Source: Chloroflexota bacterium (lineage in GTDB: Bacteria; Chloroflexota; Dehalococcoidia; Lucifugimonadales; JADFKI01). Taken from it: a stretch of 64,000 bases of DNA. Below are positions 33,367 through 42,367 of this stretch, piece after piece (the first letter of the stretch is position 1; each line of letters opens with the position of its first letter). The stretch lies in contig VXNZ01000026.1 in assembly GCA_009840355.1 (NCBI GenBank), positions 98,433 to 162,432 of the forward strand. The letters are read 5' to 3'. The position numbers were made by a program, and so were the translations under genes. Below the pieces are notes generated by a model that worked only from the letters and a program-made list of their open reading frames with translations, was not told where the DNA came from and ran no database searches.

Positions 33367-33940
33367 TGCAACCTCTCGTCCCCTGGACTGCCACACGCTC
33401 CATCGCCCTGCGTTCCTTGTCCTGCATCACGCGGGCATCGTCGTCATCAATGTGATCGTGCCCTATCAGATGCAAAATGCCGTGCACGACGAGAAACGCC
33501 AGCTCGCGCTCAGCCGGATGCCCGGCTTGCTGCGCCTGTCGCACCGCCTGCGGATACGACACGATGACCTCGCCCAATCCGGCGGATTCGCCCGGCGGTA
33601 GTACAAATGCGTCGTCCGCAGACCAGCGGGACGGCGCATCGCCTTCGCCGTAATACTCGCCTGCGTTGTCGAACGCGAATGACAGTACATCGGTCGTCTT
33701 GTCCAGCCCTCGATACTCGGCATTTAGCGTGCGCACCGTGTCGTCATCCGCAATCACAACGCTGGCATGCTGCGCGATGCCTTCTTGTTGCAGCACGGCT
33801 AGGCACACCGTTTCCAGCCATGATGCGCTAACGGCGCTTTCGAATTCGTCGAAGATTTGGACGGCGATGGCGGCGTTTTCGTTGGTGGAACGCTCGCCGA
33901 TTCCATGCTGACACAAGTGTTCTGTAGTCGGCAGATTCAA
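33359..33940 (-). CDS. ybeY: Endoribonuclease YbeY (rRNA maturation factor)
   Basis: Zinc-dependent RNase needed for 16S rRNA 3'-end maturation and ribosome quality control. The zinc signature VVHGILHLIGHDHIDDDD (H-G-x-L-H-x-x-G-x-D-H) is complete, and LNAEYRGLDKTTDVLSFAFD is the conserved substrate region. Up to 193 residues from a TTG at 33940. The family core begins about residue 24, and a TATACT box overlaps this TTG, so a later start such as the TTG at 33916 is possible. It is the first gene of the replication/repair run. Confidence 0.93.
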   Translation of the reverse strand: MNLPTTEHLCQHGIGERSTNENAAIAVQIFDEFESAVSASWLETVCLAVLQQEGIAQHASVVIADDDTVRTLNAEYRGLDKTTDVLSFAFDNAGEYYGEGDAPSRWSADDAFVLPPGESAGLGEVIVSYPQAVRQAQQAGHPAERELAFLVVHGILHLIGHDHIDDDDARVMQDKERRAMERVAVQGTRGCNG

Positions 33941-34351
33941 GTATACACCTCATTGGCGCATGTGTGTAGCGGGCGATTGAGACCACTGTTAAGCGACAGG
34001 CACCTGCCGGTCCTAAATGTCCTTTCTATCCTTCGTAAGAAGGTTAGGATGAGGGCATGAGCCGAGCTCAGATTATAGGTTACGCCAATTCCTGAAGTGT
34101 AGATTATAGCGTCTGCGGCAGGAAATGCATTGCGCCTTTATACCCATCTTTGGGACATAGCCTGATTTTCCAACTGACACTCATCTCCATTTGATCCGCG
34201 ATCGAGGATAAGGTGCGGGAAGATGAAAGCGGCGAGATGTGCGTAGGCGAGGATTGTCCGTGGGTGCTCTTGCAACCCCGTCCCAACTTCCCCCACAGGG
34301 GGAAGGGACAATAGGGACACAACACCTACGACAATGGCAAACAGGCTGAGG
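33941..34351. other. Intergenic region with palindromic repeats
   Basis: About 410 bases without a credible gene. It holds CCTTCGTAAGAAGGTTAGGAT (about 34030-34050), which is repeat-like, and the perfect hairpin at 34280-34309. Open frames here are made of repeat sequence. The promoter for ybeY may lie at its left end (TATACT on the minus strand at 33940-33945, without a clear -35). Confidence 0.4.
34280..34309. repeat. Perfect hairpin repeat
   Basis: CTTCCCCC (34287-34294) pairs with GGGGGAAG (34298-34305) around a three-base loop, and the outer GTCC/GGAC also pair, with AA bulged between. It belongs to the family of short CCTAACCTTCCCC-type palindromes seen elsewhere in the window (15.3, 38.5, 39.6, 51.3 and 60.4 kb). 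No U-tract on either side. Confidence 0.55.
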
Positions 34352-35581
34352 CTATTCGCAAGAAGTTATCGATGAGCCATCGTCTGTGGCGTGGACAGTG
34401 TGAGTGGTGGCGCCGTGCTCAAAGGTGATGGCGTAGCCCGGCGTGACTACTTGGGCGTACATCATGCCCGACGCGGGGCAGCCTAGGCTGGTGTCCGAAA
34501 ATTCGACGGCGTTGCTGCGGACTAGAGTCAGGTTGCCGGATGGCACACCGAGCTTGTCGGCGAGGAATCCACGCGCACGGGTTTCTATCGGGGTCTCGGT
34601 AACCGGGCGAGTCAGCGCGGCATTGGTTGCCGGCGGAGCGGTGGATGCGTGTGCGCCGTTCGTCTCGACGCCGTTGGTCAAGTTGTTGCCGCTGGGTGTC
34701 TGCAGGAATTGGAACAGCGAGCTGTCCGCGGGCAGCACAACCGTCGTGCCGCTTTCCGGCAGGAAGTTCTTGTACGCCTGAAGACTGCGCTGGAACGCAT
34801 AGAACTCCGGGTCTTGGCCAAGCGATTCGGCGAAGATGCGCACGGCTTCGGCTTCACCGTCACCGCGAATAATCTGCGCGTCCCGCTCCGCCTCTGCGCG
34901 GATGATAGCCGCTTGCCTGTCAACATTTGCCCGCACTTCGGCGTCTCGCTCGGCGCCCTGGGCGCGCTCACGGTCCGCAATGCGCTTACGCTCAGCCTGC
35001 ATCCTCGCATAGACGCTCTCCGCTACGGTCTCAGGGAAGTCCGCCCGCTTGATACGCACATCGATCGTCTCAATGCCGAACTCCAGCAGCTTTGGCGTCA
35101 CCGAGTCGCGCACGCGGTTCATGATTTCCTCGCGCGTCTCCTGGATGACCTCGATCTGCGTGTCGAGAGCTATCTCCCGGCGCAGTTCCGAACTGATTAT
35201 GTCCACAGCCCGTGATGTCGCCTGCGCTTCCGTCTGCACCGTCCTGAAGAACAGCAGGGGGTCTACTATGCGCGCCCTGGCATACACGTCTATCACAAGA
35301 CGCCTCTTGTCCTCAGTCAGGAGAGAGTCCGGTGGCGCGTCAAAAATCAGAATTCGCTTCTCGAAGTAGCGCACTCTATCGACAAAGGGCGTCTTGATGT
35401 ACAGACCGGGCGTGGAGATGGAGTTGCGTGGCTCACCGAAGCGGGTCAAAATGGCGAGCTGCGTCTCGTCCACGATGTAGAGCGTCTGTGGCACGAGAAC
35501 CGCCGCCACTATCGCTATGAGAACTACCAGGCCGGCAAGGAATTTCATCTCACTCGTCCAATTTCTGTGTGCGCCGCTCAC
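34352..35581 (-). CDS. hflC: HflC-type stomatin/prohibitin protein with extra C-terminal domain
   Basis: 409 residues. An N-terminal membrane anchor (FLAGLVVLIAIVAAVLV) is followed by an SPFH domain with the HflC pattern: YIVDETQLAILTRFGEP, GLYIKTPFVDRVRYFEKRIL, and later FGIETIDVRIKRADFPETVAESVYARMQAERKR. HflC and HflK form a membrane complex that holds and regulates the FtsH protease. HflC normally ends soon after the AYKNFL region; here about 110 more residues follow a low-complexity linker. They end in a domain with DTSLGCPASGMMYAQVVTPGYAI, a motif I associate with Chloroflexota exported proteins. The start may be GTG 35581 or ATG 35548. It sits downstream of hflK. Confidence 0.88.
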   Translation of the reverse strand: MSGAHRNWTSEMKFLAGLVVLIAIVAAVLVPQTLYIVDETQLAILTRFGEPRNSISTPGLYIKTPFVDRVRYFEKRILIFDAPPDSLLTEDKRRLVIDVYARARIVDPLLFFRTVQTEAQATSRAVDIISSELRREIALDTQIEVIQETREEIMNRVRDSVTPKLLEFGIETIDVRIKRADFPETVAESVYARMQAERKRIADRERAQGAERDAEVRANVDRQAAIIRAEAERDAQIIRGDGEAEAVRIFAESLGQDPEFYAFQRSLQAYKNFLPESGTTVVLPADSSLFQFLQTPSGNNLTNGVETNGAHASTAPPATNAALTRPVTETPIETRARGFLADKLGVPSGNLTLVRSNAVEFSDTSLGCPASGMMYAQVVTPGYAITFEHGATTHTVHATDDGSSITSCE

Positions 35582-35699
35582 GCATATCTACGGGTGGCTG
35601 TGCGTATCCGCGATTACGGATGTATTGCGATTGCCGATGTATTGCCAATCGGGATTTGCCAAATAGGATTACGAAATGGTGGTCGCTAGGTGTTGATCG

Positions 35700-36737
35700 C
35701 TAGTTGGATGTGGGCGTCGGGACGCTGAACGGCGAAGTGCCGCTGGTGGTCTCGTTCAGTGGCAGCAGTTGCAACAGGTTACCGCCGTTTTCCGCGTCCA
35801 CGATGAACTTCGTCACGCCCGGCAGAATTTCTTCCATCGCCTCTAGGTACAGTCGCTGCCGCGTTACATCCGGCGCTTTTTCATATTCTTGCAGCACGGC
35901 GATGAAGCGTTCGGCTTGACCTGTCGCCTGCGCCACGCGGGTTTCCTTGAACGCCTCTGCGGACTCCATCAGCCGTGCGGCGTCACCCCTTGCCAGAGGG
36001 AGCTGTGCCTCTCTGTATGCGTCGGCTAGGTTGATGATGCGGTCCTTGTCCTCGCGGGCGCGCACCACATCGTCGAACGCGTCCTGTACCTGATCGGGCG
36101 GGCGCACGTTTAGCAATTTCACTTCCGTTACGCGGATGCCAGTCTGGTACAAGTCCAACAGTTCTTGCAGTTTTAGGCGCGTGTCTTCTTGCACGGCTTC
36201 CTTCTCGGTGGTGAGCACGTCATCGATGGCGCGCTGTCCGACGACTTGCCGTAGAGAAGTTTCCGCTGCGTCCTTGATGGTCAGCCCTGCCGGGTCAACC
36301 GCCTTGAACAGGAAATCTTGCGAACTCTTGATGTTGTACTGCACGAGCAACTGCACATCCACGATGTTCTGGTCGCCGGTAATCATCTGCGATTCGTCGG
36401 GTATGGGCGCGCTGCCACGCACACCGATTTCTAGGCGGCGAACTTCGTCAACCCTCAGAACATTGCGCTCTCCGACTGGAGATGGCCAGAACCAGTGCAA
36501 GCCGGGGTCGGTAGTGTCGTAGTATCTACCAACCAGCCGCAGCACCGCCTCTTCGCCGGGCTGCACGGTGTATATGCCGGTGCCCATCCAGAAGACTATC
36601 CCCACCGCGAACAGCCCCAGAACGAAGTATGCAATGCCATTGCCGCCGCCATCGCCGCCGCTCTTGAACGGGTTGAACGAGCGAATTTTTTCCAGAATCT
36701 GGCTTAGGTTTACTTCAGGCTCGTCTTGTCTATACAT
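35700..36737 (-). CDS. hflK: HflK-type SPFH membrane protein
   Basis: 345 residues; partner of HflC in the FtsH-associated membrane complex. A short cytosolic N-terminus with a Gly-rich stretch (GGDGGGNG) precedes one membrane helix (IAYFVLGLFAVGIVFWMG). The SPFH domain has GIYTVQPGEEAVLRLVGRY, GLHWFWPSPVGERNVLRVDEVRRLEIG, and the HflK-specific MITGDQNIVDVQLLVQYNI. Then come IRVTEVKLLNVRPPDQVQDAFDDVVRAREDK and a coiled-coil. Start ATG 36737, just after the stop of the metallopeptidase gene. No ftsH lies in the window, so the link to FtsH is from the family. Confidence 0.95.
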   Translation of the reverse strand: MYRQDEPEVNLSQILEKIRSFNPFKSGGDGGGNGIAYFVLGLFAVGIVFWMGTGIYTVQPGEEAVLRLVGRYYDTTDPGLHWFWPSPVGERNVLRVDEVRRLEIGVRGSAPIPDESQMITGDQNIVDVQLLVQYNIKSSQDFLFKAVDPAGLTIKDAAETSLRQVVGQRAIDDVLTTEKEAVQEDTRLKLQELLDLYQTGIRVTEVKLLNVRPPDQVQDAFDDVVRAREDKDRIINLADAYREAQLPLARGDAARLMESAEAFKETRVAQATGQAERFIAVLQEYEKAPDVTRQRLYLEAMEEILPGVTKFIVDAENGGNLLQLLPLNETTSGTSPFSVPTPTSN

Positions 36738-36743
36738 TTCACT

Positions 36744-38249
36744 TCACAGACTACTAATGACTGACCTACTCATGATGTTAACACATTTCGTGAATGCGCG
36801 GGTAATCTGATTGCGCCGGTGAAACATGTCAATATGGATTGGATGTACAGGATGATGATCTACTATGCCATCCCGCTTATCCTGTATTTCGATGTTCGTC
36901 TTTATAAGTCTGTTACCCGGATTCGCCGCTTCCAGTTCTTCCAACGCGCTCATAAACTCGTCGTAGCTGGAAAACTCGGATACGGCGCGGATGAAGTCTC
37001 CTAGGTCCGGCACGAGTTCGCGGAAGCGCATTACTTGATCGCCGATGGGGCTGACGGCGGCGGGCAGGTCGGCGTAGGTGCCATAAAACGCGAAGTATGC
37101 CTGGTTGAGTTTGCGGATGGGGTAGCCGTTTGCCACAAACAGGTGCCGGCGCTCTTCCATATATGCCTCCGCGTCTTCGATTCGGCCGTCCGCGAGCATG
37201 GCGTCCACTTCGTTGCGCGTTTGCCGCATCTCGGCGGCGAAGTCGAACGGCGGTCGTTCCGCGCCGTTCGATGCCGCGATGGGCTGCGCCTGCTGCGGCA
37301 CCAGCAAATCGCGTTCCATCGCCGCGTACACGCGCTCGCCGATTTCCTTGCCCAAGACATTCGCAATAGTCTCGTTGAGCTGTATCATATCGCCGTTGTC
37401 GAACATGTGCCGTCCGAGCGGTTGGAAGAAGAAATAGTGATGCAGCCATTCGTGGGCGGCTGCCTGCATCGTCCAGCGCATAGCGTTCCCATTCGCCACG
37501 GACGCGGGGTATGTCGCAAGCCCGCCGATGTCTTCCACGAGCGCGGACATGTCGTCGGCGAGCAGTATCCGCTCTTCTATGTCTTCGCGCTCAGCCAGCG
37601 TTACTTCTTGCTGGACGAGAATCTCATGCTTGCGGTCTATCTTGTCGCGCGGCGAAACAATCAGGAGCTTTGGCGGCTGCGTAAGGCGCACATCGACCGG
37701 CGGCAGCAGTACATCGCCAAATACGCCTATCCCTTCGTCCACGAGCACCCTGCTGATGTAAGATTCTACCGTCTCTTCCGCGCCGCGAGAAAGCGCATCG
37801 GCGCGCGCCTCAGACTCGTCTAGCAGTGTCTGAAACCTTGCCGTCTCGTCGCGCAAGTCCTGCGCCGCGGCGAACCTCAAGCCGCCGCGTATCTGCGACA
37901 TCTCGACATTCATGGCGAAGTAGTCGCGCGTGTCCTGCTCTCGTTCCGCCGTGCTTTGTCCGCGCAGTATGCTTCCCGCTTTGTACAGCCACTTGTCCGG
38001 CGCGTTGCTCAGCTCCCACTGCGTGATGTTGAACCGATACGGCGCACCTTCGCGCTGCGCAGGGTTGAAGTGGCGCGCGTCCGCCACCGTCAACAGCGTG
38101 AACGATATTAGCGCGATCGTAAGGATACGCGATAACAGCCGTCTCAATGCGCGAATTGAAAGCGGGCGGCGCGAGATGGCGGCGACTGACCGCACGAGAC
38201 GCTGCAACCAACCTTCTTGCACTGATTCTTCCAAAGTAATCCGTACCAA
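36744..38249 (-). CDS. Predicted membrane-anchored zinc metallopeptidase
   Basis: A protein of up to 501 residues that I cannot place in a named family. A basic N-terminus is followed by one hydrophobic helix (ILTIALISFTLLTVADA, about residues 43-59), so the rest is probably outside the cytoplasm. The centre has AAHEWLHHYFFFQPLG, a gluzincin-like HExxH, followed about 20 residues later by QLNETIANVLGKEIG with a candidate third ligand Glu. The last about 45 residues (from KRDGIVDHHPVHPIH) are encoded by tandem CATCCTG-like repeat DNA and look added on. The start is TTG 38249, or GTG 38222, which has a better ribosome-binding site. It abuts hflK, suggesting a joint role in membrane protein quality control. 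Confidence 0.8.
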   Translation of the reverse strand: MVRITLEESVQEGWLQRLVRSVAAISRRPLSIRALRRLLSRILTIALISFTLLTVADARHFNPAQREGAPYRFNITQWELSNAPDKWLYKAGSILRGQSTAEREQDTRDYFAMNVEMSQIRGGLRFAAAQDLRDETARFQTLLDESEARADALSRGAEETVESYISRVLVDEGIGVFGDVLLPPVDVRLTQPPKLLIVSPRDKIDRKHEILVQQEVTLAEREDIEERILLADDMSALVEDIGGLATYPASVANGNAMRWTMQAAAHEWLHHYFFFQPLGRHMFDNGDMIQLNETIANVLGKEIGERVYAAMERDLLVPQQAQPIAASNGAERPPFDFAAEMRQTRNEVDAMLADGRIEDAEAYMEERRHLFVANGYPIRKLNQAYFAFYGTYADLPAAVSPIGDQVMRFRELVPDLGDFIRAVSEFSSYDEFMSALEELEAANPGNRLIKTNIEIQDKRDGIVDHHPVHPIHIDMFHRRNQITRAFTKCVNIMSRSVISSL

Positions 38250-38555
38250 TCCGTTCAGTTTTCTGATAAAAGACTTATGGAATCTATATTGCTGTATATT
38301 GTAACGCAGTGTTGCCTTGCGGACGATTTTCCTTACCCTATCCAGGGCTGATTGGGGTATGCTAACTTTGAGATTAAATGGTCGGGGCGCAACGACAGTG
38401 GCGGCGACAGACCGATCTGACCTACGGATAGCGCCATATTAATAAAAGGCAAATCCATACCCCTGTCAGCCCGTCAAGAGGAAGGGGAAGGGACAGTTTG
38501 AACGATTGTTGTGCCCAGCCTTGGCTTGGCGGGTGTGGGACATAAGGAGACGAAC
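38250..38555. other. Divergent intergenic region
   Basis: About 300 bases between the minus-strand peptidase and the plus-strand oxidoreductase. It must contain both promoters, but no strong -35/-10 pair was found. The stretch 38461-38500 resembles the short CC-rich repeat family (GTCAGCCCGTCAAGAGG...AAGGGACAG). No gene seen. Confidence 0.35.
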
Positions 38556-39560
38556 ATGAAACTTGCACTCTGCGTTGTCGGGTGCGGTAAGTATGCAGAC
38601 ACTGTGCTCGACGAAATCCACGATATGACGGACGAGTTCGATTTCTTTTTTGCCAGCCGGGATCTGGCGAAGGCGAAGGATTACTGCGATCGGTTCGGTG
38701 GAGTGGACTACTTCGGCGGCTACGAAGAGGCTCTAGCGGATTCGCGCGTGCAGGCGGCATACTTCTTCACACCGCACCATGTCCATCTCGACAACGCGCG
38801 GCTCGCGGCGCGGCATGGTAAGCACATACTCATGGAGAAGCCGATCGCGCGCACTGTCGAAGAGGCGCAGACGCTCGTTCGCACAGCTCAAGACGCGGGC
38901 GTAAATCTCATGGTCGCGGAGAACTATCGATTCCTGCACACAGCGAGGCGAGCGAAGTCCATGGTCGAGACCGGCACGCTCGGCAGCATCGGAACACTGC
39001 GTCTGATAGACATCAAGGTCGAGGCGTTTCGTCCGCCAGCGACGGACTGGCGCTTCGATGCGGACTTGACGGGCGGCGGGTCGTTCATTGACGCGGGCAT
39101 CCACTCCATCGACATCATCCTCAATCTGGGCGGCATGCCCACGCAGGTTTATGCCGCCGAGCCGCCGAAGGTGCATCGTGGGTCGGGCGGCGAGGACGGC
39201 TTGGTGATGATTGCCAATCTGCCCAACGACGCGGTGGCGGTGTTCAACTTCTCGCGCGCCACTTCCAAGATGAGCGAACGCAATCTGGTGAGCATTACGG
39301 GCAGCAAGGGCTACATCGAATTCGAGCCGTACGGTAGCGAAATCACTTTCGAGAACACACTGGTCAAGCGCAACGTGCGCCTGCCGGCAGCGCACCAGGG
39401 CGTCCGCGATATGGTGCGCGAGTTCCGCTGCAGCATCCAACAAAGCCGCCCACCGATAATGGACGGTGACGAGGCGATTAAGGATCTCGCAGTCGTGCTG
39501 GCTGCCTATCGATCTGCGGAGGATCGTAGGCATGTCGAATTGGCGGAGTTTGGGTTCTAG
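38556..39560 (+). CDS. Gfo/Idh/MocA family NAD(P)-dependent oxidoreductase
   Basis: 334 residues from ATG 38556, which has an AAGGAG site; the frame opens 15 codons earlier. The N-terminal Rossmann fold begins LALCVVGCGKYADTVLDEI. The family motif GKHILMEKPIARTVEEAQ contains the catalytic-site Lys of E-K-P. The C-terminal domain has GGGSFIDAGIHSIDIILNLGG with the conserved D-x-G-x-H. Members oxidise or reduce sugars, inositols and related compounds with NAD(P). No sugar genes flank it, so the substrate is open. Converges with the gene at 39734. Confidence 0.93.
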   Translation: MKLALCVVGCGKYADTVLDEIHDMTDEFDFFFASRDLAKAKDYCDRFGGVDYFGGYEEALADSRVQAAYFFTPHHVHLDNARLAARHGKHILMEKPIARTVEEAQTLVRTAQDAGVNLMVAENYRFLHTARRAKSMVETGTLGSIGTLRLIDIKVEAFRPPATDWRFDADLTGGGSFIDAGIHSIDIILNLGGMPTQVYAAEPPKVHRGSGGEDGLVMIANLPNDAVAVFNFSRATSKMSERNLVSITGSKGYIEFEPYGSEITFENTLVKRNVRLPAAHQGVRDMVREFRCSIQQSRPPIMDGDEAIKDLAVVLAAYRSAEDRRHVELAEFGF

Positions 39561-39733
39561 GTGATTTGGCGATTGCGGGCGTGGTGGATTGGTGGTCGGA
39601 TGGATTTTCGTGGAATGGGCACTGTACCCAGCCCTAGCCTCTCCCATGACCTCCACCATCAAGGGAAAGAGATTTTTGCTGCACGGTGATAGCTGCTGCA
39701 TTTCTTCAACATGCAGGTGAAATAACTGGGCGC

Positions 39734-40453
39734 TTACAGCCCCATCCGCCTGAATATCGCAAGGAAGCGGTCTTCGTAGAAGTCGAACAAGCCCCATCTG
39801 TCTAATTCGCGCTTTAGGATGTCCGGGTTGCCGACGGGCGATCCGGATTCTATTTCGACGAACATGCGCTCAATCTCACGTGTGGCTGCACGGGGAATGC
39901 CGTTCATTCCCGGTTGTGGGTCGAGCAGACCACTCGACTTGAACTCTTCCACATTGCGGCTTGCCGATGACGATGTGAACTCGTATATGAACTTCAGCAG
40001 CGCCACATCCCAGTATTCGTCCACGCTCACCATCACGACGGCGAGCTCCTGCCTGCGCTCGTCTAAGTCGTCGCTGATGCGGTGCGCAATCTCCTCGGGC
40101 GCGCCCTTCAGGATGTCCATCCCTTCGGACTGGTTCCTATACTGGTACAGGATGCCCGGGCTGTTCGGTCCGTGCTTCTGCATAACGTGCTGCAGGTATT
40201 CGTACGCGTCATCGCTGAATCCGTCTAGGTTCGAAGCGTAGAACGGCGTAACGACCGCAGGCTTTTCCGCGACGACCTGCCCGGTGCGAACTACGCCCTC
40301 GCGCTGGTCCGGCATCATCGCCTGATAGACCGGCTCGGTCACGACGAAGTATCGAATGTTCGTAACGCCGAATGTCGCCAGACTCTGACGCGGAAAGCGT
40401 ACAACCCAAGTCTTCTCGATAGCGCGCAGCCAATCACCTTCGTTTTCTAGCAT
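39734..40453 (-). CDS. Hypothetical protein
   Basis: 239 residues from ATG 40453 (AAGGTG upstream); an open frame continues 48 codons further up but looks non-coding. The sequence is acidic and mostly helical, with no signal peptide or membrane segment. Noticeable stretches are MLENEGDWLRAIEKTWVV at the start, NIRYFVVTEPVYQAM, DAYEYLQHVMQKHGPNSPGILYQYRNQSEGMDIL and the terminal DFYEDRFLAIFRRMGL. I recognise no family. It lies just upstream of nothing on its strand and about 180 bases downstream of the MA-peptidase gene, so it may be co-transcribed with it. Confidence 0.75.
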   Translation of the reverse strand: MLENEGDWLRAIEKTWVVRFPRQSLATFGVTNIRYFVVTEPVYQAMMPDQREGVVRTGQVVAEKPAVVTPFYASNLDGFSDDAYEYLQHVMQKHGPNSPGILYQYRNQSEGMDILKGAPEEIAHRISDDLDERRQELAVVMVSVDEYWDVALLKFIYEFTSSSASRNVEEFKSSGLLDPQPGMNGIPRAATREIERMFVEIESGSPVGNPDILKRELDRWGLFDFYEDRFLAIFRRMGL

Positions 40454-40635
40454 CCGTGCACCTTCATTCCCATTCCAACCACCTCTATTCTGTCCACTTT
40501 CGTCTATTGCGCCGTAGAAACCATAGATCTGCAAAGACTGTGTCAGGTGCAACCGACGACATTTCCACTGCGCCGTTGAGCATTGGCTCCCACGCAAGCC
40601 GACGTTTTGTTCACCGTCTTCGCGCGCGAAGCTGT

Positions 40636-42225
40636 CTATTTTCTTCTACGCCGGAACCATAGCCACGCCATGCCCGCAAGAAGGGCGACCGACGACATTT
40701 CCACTGCGCCGTTGTTCGTCGGCACACCGCATGAGCCGCCGCCTTGTTCGTCTGATTCGCGTTCGATTTCGTTAAGGGCGGTTACGGCCGTGCCCGCTAC
40801 CTGTTCTGCGCGTGTTGCCGGCGTCGTCGTTGGCACTGCGGTGGGCGGCGCGGTGGGTTCTGGTGCCGCTGTCGGTAGCGGGGTCGCCGTTGGTTCGGGC
40901 GCTGGTGCTGCGGTTGCTGCGGCTGGCACCGGTGTCGCGCCGCCGCTGCCCTGCTGTCGTAACTGGTCAATGGACAGCAGTGTCAGGCTCGGCGTGGGCA
41001 ATGGCGTCGGCCGCGCGTTCGCCTCGTCCGGCGATGGGCGAAGTTCCACGCCGAGCAGCGCGCGCCACTCGTTTTCCAGTTCGACGAGCGTTAAGCCATA
41101 GACCTCCTGCACAGCGGTGCGCACGTTTTTGCCGCTCTTGATGGTCGCCATAAGCTCGCGCATCTTTTCGGGACCGTACTCGAAAATCATATACTGCACG
41201 ATGCTGCGTGCCTGCCCGTAGAAAATAATCACGTCCTGCGGATTGCCGGGCCGAGCTTCCATAGCGGTGATGGGCAGCAGCCTGTCGTGCTCGATGGCGA
41301 ATGCCAGGGCGTTGTCATACGACGTGCCTGGCTGTATGTTGCCGAACTCGGCGAGACCTTCGTTCAGCCAGCTGGGAACCCTGCCGAGCGAACCTTCGCC
41401 CGCGCGGTGAACGAGAATGTGCGTCACTTCGTGAGATGTGACACCGCTCGCGCTTGTCGCGCCGCCGAGAACGAGCAGCACGCCCTCCGGCGAATGCGCC
41501 TGCCCTTCGGTGATAAGCTCGCGGCGGGTGGCTTCGCTCGCCGGCGGCAATGCCGGGCGCATCTCTGGCCAATTGTTGTACATTGTGATGCGAATGGGGT
41601 CGTCCACGCCGGCGCCGAGTAGGGGCCCCATTATCTCCAGGGTCTGCACCGATGCGTCCAGAATGTCCTGCGCGCGGAAGCTCACCGGTCCGTGATATGA
41701 CACGGTAACGATGCCGTTGGTTATTTCGTTCCACTCGAAGCGGTCATCGTGGTAGATGTACTCGGTCTCAGGCGTCTCCAAGCGCGTGCCGGCGATGTCA
41801 GTAACCTCGAAGTGATGGGTTATGATCGTGCCGGGCGCGATGTAGCGCGCTGCCGTATTCGTGCGGTAGAAAGCGGACGCGCTTACGCTGTCGTCGTCCT
41901 GTGCTTCGACTTCGAGGTATTCGTACGCGGCAATGTCGCGCTGCCCGATGCGAAATCTCACCGCAATCTCGTCGATTTCAACCGCCGACCGCACCTCGAC
42001 TGCGAAGCGAATGCCTTCTTGAAACTCGCTGGTAACCTCGGTCGAAATCAGCTCGATGTCGCCAGGCGTCTGCGCCGACGCAGTATTGCTGGTCAGCATG
42101 GGCAGTGCGGACAGGGCAAGCGCGGCGACCATCAGTAGCCCAACGGACAACAATCTCGCGGGCAACAGACCCTTAGGAAGCAGCCCCACAGGACGAAAAT
42201 ATCTCAACATCCACTCCATCTCCAC
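40636..42225 (-). CDS. Exported MA-family metallopeptidase with C-terminal surface anchor
   Basis: 529 residues. A signal peptide (LLMVAALALSALPMLTSNTASA) is followed by a beta-rich domain. The peptidase MA-type domain has SHEVTHILVHRAGEG (HExxH) and, 20-odd residues later, VPSWLNEGLAEFGN with the third ligand Glu. After it comes an about 90-residue Pro/Thr/Ala-rich stalk (PTPLPTPSL...PTAVPTTTPATR). The last 33 residues form a sorting-type tail: GGGSCGVPTN, a hydrophobic helix (VALLAGMAWLWF) and RRRRK. That layout resembles MYXO-CTERM/LPXTG-like anchors. The start is GTG 42225, or an in-frame ATG two or five codons later. The substrate is unknown. Confidence 0.88.
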   Translation of the reverse strand: MEMEWMLRYFRPVGLLPKGLLPARLLSVGLLMVAALALSALPMLTSNTASAQTPGDIELISTEVTSEFQEGIRFAVEVRSAVEIDEIAVRFRIGQRDIAAYEYLEVEAQDDDSVSASAFYRTNTAARYIAPGTIITHHFEVTDIAGTRLETPETEYIYHDDRFEWNEITNGIVTVSYHGPVSFRAQDILDASVQTLEIMGPLLGAGVDDPIRITMYNNWPEMRPALPPASEATRRELITEGQAHSPEGVLLVLGGATSASGVTSHEVTHILVHRAGEGSLGRVPSWLNEGLAEFGNIQPGTSYDNALAFAIEHDRLLPITAMEARPGNPQDVIIFYGQARSIVQYMIFEYGPEKMRELMATIKSGKNVRTAVQEVYGLTLVELENEWRALLGVELRPSPDEANARPTPLPTPSLTLLSIDQLRQQGSGGATPVPAAATAAPAPEPTATPLPTAAPEPTAPPTAVPTTTPATRAEQVAGTAVTALNEIERESDEQGGGSCGVPTNNGAVEMSSVALLAGMAWLWFRRRRK

Positions 42226-42367
42226 CTAAATGACCGGCCATCACACTCGCCTATTAGAACGATTGCAAAACGCATCGGTTAGGAGTCGCAACGACCAAGC
42301 GGCGTATCATGAGTACTATGCATATTTTAGCGCACACGCGGCTCCACATTCTACTAGCGGGGGGTGG

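Noticed and set aside
38733..39797. 354-codon minus-strand frame
   Set aside because: Antisense to the Gfo/Idh/MocA gene and runs into repeat DNA.
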